From positions 54,216 through 118,215 of the forward strand of contig CARTDA010000007.1 of assembly GCA_949066965.1 (NCBI GenBank): a DNA stretch of 64,000 nt, in the 5' to 3' direction. Below are positions 59,473-64,000 of the stretch, in pieces. The stretch is from COE1 sp949066965 (GTDB lineage Bacteria; Bacillota; Clostridia; Lachnospirales; Lachnospiraceae). The notes below the pieces were generated by a model. That model was given only the letters and a program-made list of their open reading frames with translations, searched no databases and was not told the origin of the DNA. A program made the translations under genes and the position numbers. The stretch's first letter is position 1. Every line of letters starts with the position of its first letter.

Positions 59473-59496
59473 TTACAGGTGTCTTGTCAGCTGTAA
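59473..59496. promoter_or_regulatory. NiaR-type operator of the nad operon
   Basis: TTACAGGTG (59473-59481) and CAGCTGTAA (59488-59496) form a 24-bp inverted repeat with one mismatch, overlapping the -35. It resembles the known NiaR (YrxA) sites with a GTGTCTTG core, and the regulator gene is in the same operon, so niacin-dependent autorepression is likely. Confidence 0.65.
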
Positions 59497-59512
59497 AGAT
59501 ATGTGTTATACT
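59484..59512 (+). promoter_or_regulatory. Promoter of nadA-nadB-nadC-niaR
   Basis: TTGTCA (59484-59489), 17-base spacer, TATACT (59507-59512), 57 bases before nadA. Confidence 0.7.
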
Positions 59513-59569
59513 GCAAAAAAGCAAATGCGGAAGACGGCTGCTGCCGGATAACACAAATGGAGGATTGTC

Positions 59570-60478
59570 ATGACGAAACAGGAAGAGATACAGAAGCTGA
59601 AAGAGGAAAAGGATGCAGTCATACTGGCGCACTACTATGTGCGTCCGGAAGTACAGGAGATTGCCGACTGCATAGGCGATTCCTATTTTCTTAGCAGGAA
59701 AGCGGTCGAGATGCCGAACAGGACAATTGTATTCTGCGGGGTGTCGTTTATGGGGGAGAGCGCAAAGCTTCTGAACCCGGGCAAGACGGTGCTGATGCCC
59801 GATGCCGATGCGGACTGCCCGATGGCGCATATGGTCACGGAAGAAACCGTAAAAAGAGCAAGGCAGCAGTATGAGGATTTGGCAGTGGTGTGCTATATCA
59901 ACTCTACAGCGGAGATAAAGTCCTGGTCTGATGTGAGTGTGACTTCTGCAAATGCAGTCCGGATTGTCCGGAATCTGCCGAACAAAAACATCTTGTTCAT
60001 ACCGGACAGGAACCTTGCACATTTTGTCGCCCAAAAGGTTCCCGAAAAACATTTCATATACAATGAGGGCTACTGTCCCATCCATGAAAATATGCGCGAA
60101 GCGGAAATCAGGGAATTAAAGGAACAGCATCCGGAGGCAAAGGTTCTGGTACATCCGGAGTGCCCGGGCAAAATTCTGGAGCTTGCGGACTACGCAGGAT
60201 CCACGAGCGGCATTATTGATTATGCAAGGGACAGCGCGGACAAGGCGTTTATTATCGGAACGGAATCCGGTGTGCGCTATGCGCTGGAGCAGGCAAGAAA
60301 GGATGCGGTATTTTATTTTCCGGAGACAGAACCGGTGTGTACGGACATGAAGAAAATCACACTGGATAAAATTATTGATGTGCTGAAAAACGGCAGTCAT
60401 GAGGTGAAGATGGACAACGGACATGCAGACGAAGCGGCGAAGCGGACGCTTACGCGTATGCTGGAACTGGCACGGTAA
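59570..60478 (+). CDS. nadA: Quinolinate synthase NadA
   Basis: Condenses iminoaspartate with dihydroxyacetone phosphate to quinolinate, the second step of de novo NAD synthesis; cytoplasmic, with a 4Fe-4S cluster. 302 residues, the usual length. AHYYVRPEVQEIADCIGDS at the N terminus, cluster Cys likely in IVFCGVSFMGE, VHPECPGKI and EPVCTDMKK; YAGSTSGIIDYA is also conserved. GGAGG precedes the ATG. First gene of the operon under the NiaR operator. Confidence 0.95.
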   Translation: MTKQEEIQKLKEEKDAVILAHYYVRPEVQEIADCIGDSYFLSRKAVEMPNRTIVFCGVSFMGESAKLLNPGKTVLMPDADADCPMAHMVTEETVKRARQQYEDLAVVCYINSTAEIKSWSDVSVTSANAVRIVRNLPNKNILFIPDRNLAHFVAQKVPEKHFIYNEGYCPIHENMREAEIRELKEQHPEAKVLVHPECPGKILELADYAGSTSGIIDYARDSADKAFIIGTESGVRYALEQARKDAVFYFPETEPVCTDMKKITLDKIIDVLKNGSHEVKMDNGHADEAAKRTLTRMLELAR

Positions 60479-60537
60479 TGATAACGCCGGCTGCGCAGTT
60501 CTGATGACAGGCGTATGGGAAAACCTGTGGAAAGGGC

Positions 60538-61728
60538 ATGGTTAGAAAGATGACAAAGGAACAAAATTATGATGTGGTCATTGCCGGATGTGGTGTGGCG
60601 GGACTTTACACGGCACTCTCGCTGCCACGGGATATGAAGATACTGATGCTGTCAAAAGAAGACATCGCAAGCTGTGACTCCATGCTGGCACAGGGCGGCA
60701 TCTGTGTGCTCCGCGACGAAAATGATTATGACGCGTATTTTGAGGACACGATGCGGGCGGGACATTATGAGAACCGCAGAGAGAGCGTTGAGATTATGAT
60801 TCGCTCAAGCAGGGGGATAATCAACCATCTGCTGGCGCTCGGCGTGCAGTTCGAGAAAAACAGTGACGGAAGCCTTGCCTACACGAGGGAGGGGGCGCAT
60901 TCCAGACCGCGTATCTGTTTTCACAAGGATATTACCGGCGAGGAAATCACAACTACGCTGTTGTCGCATGTGAAAACGCTACGAAATGTTACGATAATGG
61001 AATACACGACAATGACCGACATCATAGAAAAAGACGGCATCTGCATCGGCATCAAGGCAGAGACACAGGAGAAGGGCGAACTGCTGATCTATGCACATAA
61101 TTCAGTCATGGCGACAGGCGGCATCGGCGGTCTTTATCAGCACTCCACCAACTTTCCGCTGCTGACAGGAGATTCCTGCCGGATTGCCAAGGAGCATGGA
61201 ATTGCCCTGGAGCATATGGATTACGTGCAGATTCATCCGACCTGCCTCTATAGCACGAAACCGGGCAGGAGTTTCCTGATATCGGAGTCGGCAAGGGGGG
61301 AGGGAGCCGTTATTTTAAACCATAAGGGAGAGCGCTTTGTGGACGAGCTTCTCCCGAGGGATATTGTTACTGAGGCGATACACAAGGAGATGGAAAAGGA
61401 GGGAACGGCATACGAGTATCTTTCCTTCGAGAATGTTCCGGAGAACATCATCAGGGAGCATTTTCCGAATATCTATCAGCGGTGTCTCGAGGAGGGCTTT
61501 GACTTGTTGAAAGAGCCTGTGCCGATTGTGCCGGCACAGCACTATTTTATGGGGGGCATCCGTGTGGACAGCGATTCCCAGACGACGATGGAACACCTGT
61601 ATGCTGTTGGGGAGACGAGCTGCAATGGTGTCCACGGAAAAAACAGGCTTGCCAGCAACAGCCTGCTCGAGAGTCTTGTTTTTGCACAACGCGCAGCAAT
61701 TAAAATAATCAATTCAGAAAGGAAGTAA
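60538..61728 (+). CDS. nadB: L-aspartate oxidase NadB (short form)
   Basis: A flavoenzyme oxidising L-aspartate to iminoaspartate for NadA. 396 residues: FAD-binding VVIAGCGVAGLYTALSLP, SCDSMLAQGGI, ATGGIGGLYQHSTNFPLLTGD, and GRSFLISESARGEGA. The C-terminal helical domain of the long enteric form (about 540 residues) is missing, as in several Firmicutes. The start ATG 60538 has GGAAAGG close by; ATG 60550 is possible. nadC follows after five bases. Confidence 0.93.
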   Translation: MVRKMTKEQNYDVVIAGCGVAGLYTALSLPRDMKILMLSKEDIASCDSMLAQGGICVLRDENDYDAYFEDTMRAGHYENRRESVEIMIRSSRGIINHLLALGVQFEKNSDGSLAYTREGAHSRPRICFHKDITGEEITTTLLSHVKTLRNVTIMEYTTMTDIIEKDGICIGIKAETQEKGELLIYAHNSVMATGGIGGLYQHSTNFPLLTGDSCRIAKEHGIALEHMDYVQIHPTCLYSTKPGRSFLISESARGEGAVILNHKGERFVDELLPRDIVTEAIHKEMEKEGTAYEYLSFENVPENIIREHFPNIYQRCLEEGFDLLKEPVPIVPAQHYFMGGIRVDSDSQTTMEHLYAVGETSCNGVHGKNRLASNSLLESLVFAQRAAIKIINSERK

Positions 61729-61733
61729 GGAAA

Positions 61734-62588
61734 ATGAATCCAGTTACGATGCAGCTAGTGGCAGAAAAATACATAAAAATGGCGTTGGAGGAGGATATTA
61801 ATTATGAGGATGTGTCGACCAATGCCGTCATGCCGGAATATAAAAAGGGCGAAGTGCAGCTAATCTGTAAGGAGGATGGTATTATTGCCGGACTCGGGAT
61901 TTTTGAGCGGGTGTTCACGCTGCTGGATCCGCAGACAGAGGTAGCGTGCAAAGTGAAGGACGGGGATTTTGTAAAACAGGGAGAGCTGCTTGCGGTTGTC
62001 AGGGGAGATGTGCGCGTGATACTTTCCGGAGAACGCACGGCACTGAACTATTTACAGCGCCTAAGTGGTATCGCCACATATACAAACAGCGTTGTAAAGC
62101 TTCTGGAGGGGACATCGACAAAGCTGCTCGACACCAGAAAGACAACACCGGGCATGCGGGTATTTGAAAAATATGCAGTGCGTGTCGGCGGCGGCGGAAA
62201 CCACAGGTACAACCTGTCCGACGGTGTCCTTTTGAAGGACAACCACATTGATGCGGCAGGCGGCGTGGCACAGGCAATTAAGGCGGCAAGAGCCTACGCC
62301 CCGTTTGTGAGAAGAATTGAAGTCGAGGTGGAAAATCTTGACATGGTTAAGGAGGCAGTGGAAGCGGGTGCAGACATTATCATGCTTGACAATATGACAC
62401 CGGATATGATGACAGAGGCAATCCATATTATAAACGGCAGGGCAGAGACGGAGTGTTCCGGGAATATTACGAAAGAAAATGTCAGGACGATTGCGCGTCT
62501 TGGGATAGACTATGTTTCAAGCGGGGCGCTCACACATTCCGCACCGATTCTCGACATCAGCCTGAAACATCTGAAAGTACTGGAGTAA
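61734..62588 (+). CDS. nadC: Nicotinate-nucleotide pyrophosphorylase NadC
   Basis: Converts quinolinate and PRPP to nicotinate mononucleotide and CO2. 284 residues, full length. RTALNYLQRLSGIAT, LLDTRKTTPGMR, GGGGNHRYNLSDGVLLKDNH and EVEVENLDMVKEAVEAGADII are all NadC motifs that bind quinolinate and PRPP. AGGAAGTAAGG is the RBS. Third gene of the operon. Confidence 0.95.
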   Translation: MNPVTMQLVAEKYIKMALEEDINYEDVSTNAVMPEYKKGEVQLICKEDGIIAGLGIFERVFTLLDPQTEVACKVKDGDFVKQGELLAVVRGDVRVILSGERTALNYLQRLSGIATYTNSVVKLLEGTSTKLLDTRKTTPGMRVFEKYAVRVGGGGNHRYNLSDGVLLKDNHIDAAGGVAQAIKAARAYAPFVRRIEVEVENLDMVKEAVEAGADIIMLDNMTPDMMTEAIHIINGRAETECSGNITKENVRTIARLGIDYVSSGALTHSAPILDISLKHLKVLE

Positions 62589-62634
62589 TGCCGCGGACAC
62601 GGCAGGTATGCCACAAATTTGGGAAGGAGGCACT

Positions 62635-63195
62635 ATGGAAAAGGAATTGACTGGGTCAGAGCGGAGAAAATTACTGTTGTCACTCATGCGGCAGTCTCAG
62701 GCTCCCATATCCGGAAGTGCCTTGGGGAAAAAGACGGGCGTAAGCCGCCAGGTAGTTGTGCAGGATATCGCGCTGCTGCGCACGGAGGGGCATCCTATTT
62801 TGTCCACCACAAAAGGATACTATCTGGATGGTGATAGCCAGAACCAATATGTGCGCACGGTCAAGGTCTGCCATACGAATGAACAGGTGGAGGATGAACT
62901 CAACACAATTGTGGATTTGGGCGGCGCGGTTATGGGCGTGATGGTAAACCACAGGGCTTATGGCAAAATGACAGCGGCATTGAACATCAGGAACCGCAGG
63001 GATGTGCAGATTTTTGTCGACAACATCAAGACGGGGAAATCGACACCGCTGCTCAATGTGACATCGGGATACCATTTTCACACAATCAGCGCGGAAAGCG
63101 AAGCAATACTCGATGAGATAGAGGACATGCTCAGCCAGAAAGGATATCTTGCCGAGGTATTGCCCTATGAGGGGGAATTATTGAACAGCGACTGA
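62635..63195 (+). CDS. niaR: NiaR, niacin-responsive repressor (HTH plus 3H domain)
   Basis: A repressor of NAD synthesis and niacin uptake genes. 186 residues from ATG 62635 (AAGGAGG seven bases upstream): HTH_11 winged helix (ERRKLLLSLMRQSQAPISGSALGKKTGVSRQVVVQDIALL) and a C-terminal 3H domain with conserved His (VMVNHRAYGKM, GYHFHTIS), which binds niacin and metal. Being in the operon it controls allows feedback through the operator at 59473. The spmA promoter overlaps its end. Confidence 0.9.
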   Translation: MEKELTGSERRKLLLSLMRQSQAPISGSALGKKTGVSRQVVVQDIALLRTEGHPILSTTKGYYLDGDSQNQYVRTVKVCHTNEQVEDELNTIVDLGGAVMGVMVNHRAYGKMTAALNIRNRRDVQIFVDNIKTGKSTPLLNVTSGYHFHTISAESEAILDEIEDMLSQKGYLAEVLPYEGELLNSD

Positions 63196-63203
63196 CATAC
63201 AAT
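63196..63203 (+). promoter_or_regulatory. Sigma-E-like -10 before spmA
   Basis: CATACAAT fits the sigma-E -10 consensus CATACANT fully and lies 34 bases before spmA. The -35 side (TTATT at 63178-63182, 13 bases upstream) is a weaker match. spmA is a mother-cell sigma-E gene in Bacillus. Confidence 0.4.
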
Positions 63204-63237
63204 AAACTAATACTATGAAAAAGAAGGTATCCGGGCT

Positions 63238-63888
63238 ATGATGAATTACATCTGGGGCGGTATGCTTATTATCGGAATTATTTTTGGCGTGGTAACAGGA
63301 AATATGCAGGCAGTGACCGACGCGGTACTGCAGTCCTCCAAGGAGGCGGTCACACTTGGCATATCCATGCTCGGCATTGTTGCATTTTGGACAGGACTGA
63401 TGGAAGTGGCGGGAGAAGCCGGAGTCATCGCAGGACTCACAAGGCTGATCTCGCCATTTATGCGTTTCCTGTTCCCCAAGATACCCAAAGGACACCGGGC
63501 GTGGGATTCCCTGTCCGCAAACTTTGTGGCAAATATACTGGGACTCGGGTGGGCTGCGACGCCGGCGGGGCTTCGGGCGATGAGTGATTTGGAGGAATTG
63601 GAGAGGGCGCGTGAAAATAGCGAATATGTAGACGTGGGAACATCAACTGGTTCTTTGGGGAGTTTGACAAATTATGGAGCGCGGACTGCAAGCAATGAGA
63701 TGTGCACGTTTCTCGTGATGAATATTTCGTCGCTGCAGTTGATACCAGTGAATATTATTGCTTACCGCAGTCAATATGGGAGTGCAAATCCTGCGGCAGT
63801 CATTGCACCTGCAATTGTGGCAACGTTTTTCAGCACGGTAGTGGCGGTTATTTATTGCAAAGTCATGGATAGAAAGCAGGGAGTATAA
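63238..63888 (+). CDS. spmA: Spore maturation protein A
   Basis: A membrane protein involved in spore core dehydration in Bacillus. 216 residues, with helices at the N terminus (YIWGGMLIIGIIFGVVTG) and in the nucleoside-recognition-like region (VTLGISMLGIVAFWTGLMEVAGEAGV), plus conserved FVANILGLGWAATPAGL and FLVMNISSLQLIPVNIIAYR. It normally forms a pair with spmB, but here a terminator overlaps the stop and only 112 bases remain, so spmB is not directly coupled. Start ATG 63238 or 63241. Confidence 0.9.
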   Translation: MMNYIWGGMLIIGIIFGVVTGNMQAVTDAVLQSSKEAVTLGISMLGIVAFWTGLMEVAGEAGVIAGLTRLISPFMRFLFPKIPKGHRAWDSLSANFVANILGLGWAATPAGLRAMSDLEELERARENSEYVDVGTSTGSLGSLTNYGARTASNEMCTFLVMNISSLQLIPVNIIAYRSQYGSANPAAVIAPAIVATFFSTVVAVIYCKVMDRKQGV

Positions 63889-63903
63889 AGCTCTCTGCTT
63901 TTT
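63874..63903 (+). terminator. Terminator overlapping the spmA stop
   Basis: AAGCAGGGAG (63874-63883) pairs with CTCTCTGCTT (63891-63900) with one G-T pair, followed by more T. The last 97 bases of the window show no gene or clear signal. Confidence 0.75.
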
Positions 63904-64000
63904 GGATTAACCGTCCAATGCAAAAAGCTTGCATAAGTGATATAGTATCCTAAAAGTCGTATAATGTATACTCAAATAATCAGCTAAGAATTACGCCCAG

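Noticed and set aside
1..64000. CRISPR array, prophage, plasmid origin or rRNA operon
   Set aside because: No regularly spaced repeats with unique spacers, phage structural genes, replication initiator or rRNA sequence was seen.
63889..64000. Start of spmB after spmA
   Set aside because: A terminator overlaps the spmA stop and no RBS-start pair or SpmB-like frame is visible in the last 112 bases.

Overview
The window looks like a chromosome segment from a spore-forming, flagellated, Gram-positive member of the Clostridia, most likely family Lachnospiraceae. This rests on the gene set: spoIID, spoIIQ and spmA (endospore formation), flagellin with fliS, a Firmicutes-type Tad pilus cluster with DUF5702- and FHA-type proteins, a NiaR-controlled nadABC operon, a secreted endo-galactanase with a lectin domain, and several families common in gut Lachnospiraceae. 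Most of the window has moderate GC. The stretch from about 3.6 to 13.6 kb is visibly AT-rich, and a smaller one lies at about 36.1-38.3 kb.

Layout. 1-3.4 kb: the end of a surface acyltransferase, a DinB-like protein, and an AAA-ATPase-like gene with its middle deleted. 3.4-13.6 kb: an AT-rich island holding a ribosomally made, radical-SAM-modified peptide system of the CXXX-repeat class. It contains a BlaI/BlaR1-type regulator pair, a radical SAM/SPASM maturase, a second maturase, a small accessory protein, two Cys-rich precursor peptides, an ABC exporter and a MacB-like ABC pair. 13.6-15.3 kb: spoIID and spoIIQ, with a sigma-F-like promoter before spoIIQ and a terminator-like hairpin inside spoIID. 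15.4-20.5 kb: amidohydrolase, OPT peptide transporter, GH53 galactanase. 20.6-24.9 kb: tRNA-Pro(CGG), a hybrid histidine kinase and a MocR-type regulator. 25-29.5 kb: a heterodimeric ABC exporter and an MraY-like transferase. 29.7-36.1 kb: a large FliK-like protein, flagellin, FliS and YaaL. 36.4-38.1 kb: an ATPase plus small partner resembling abortive-infection modules. 38.3-48.8 kb: a Tad pilus locus ending in an FHA protein. 48.8-53.4 kb: a very large secreted glucosaminidase-like surface protein on the minus strand. 54-57.8 kb: rhomboid protease, flavodoxin/SCP2 fusion, HIT protein, MurG and a TSCPD protein. 58-59.35 kb: a graveyard of gene fragments. 59.4-63.9 kb: nadA-nadB-nadC-niaR and spmA.

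Two things stand out. The first is the CXXX-repeat peptide cluster with its own repressor/sensor pair, whose promoter carries two exact 20-bp tandem repeats. The second is a dispersed family of structured, apparently non-coding elements that start ATGCACA. Four copies (20731, 29665, 47215, 59411) begin exactly at the end of a terminator T-tract. They keep a GAAATATG loop and an inner hairpin while the outer stem changes sequence on both sides and still pairs. A short segment shared between an intergenic region (3524) and the coding sequence of an ABC permease (11741) is also unusual.

All function calls come from reading the sequence and recalled family knowledge; no searches were run.
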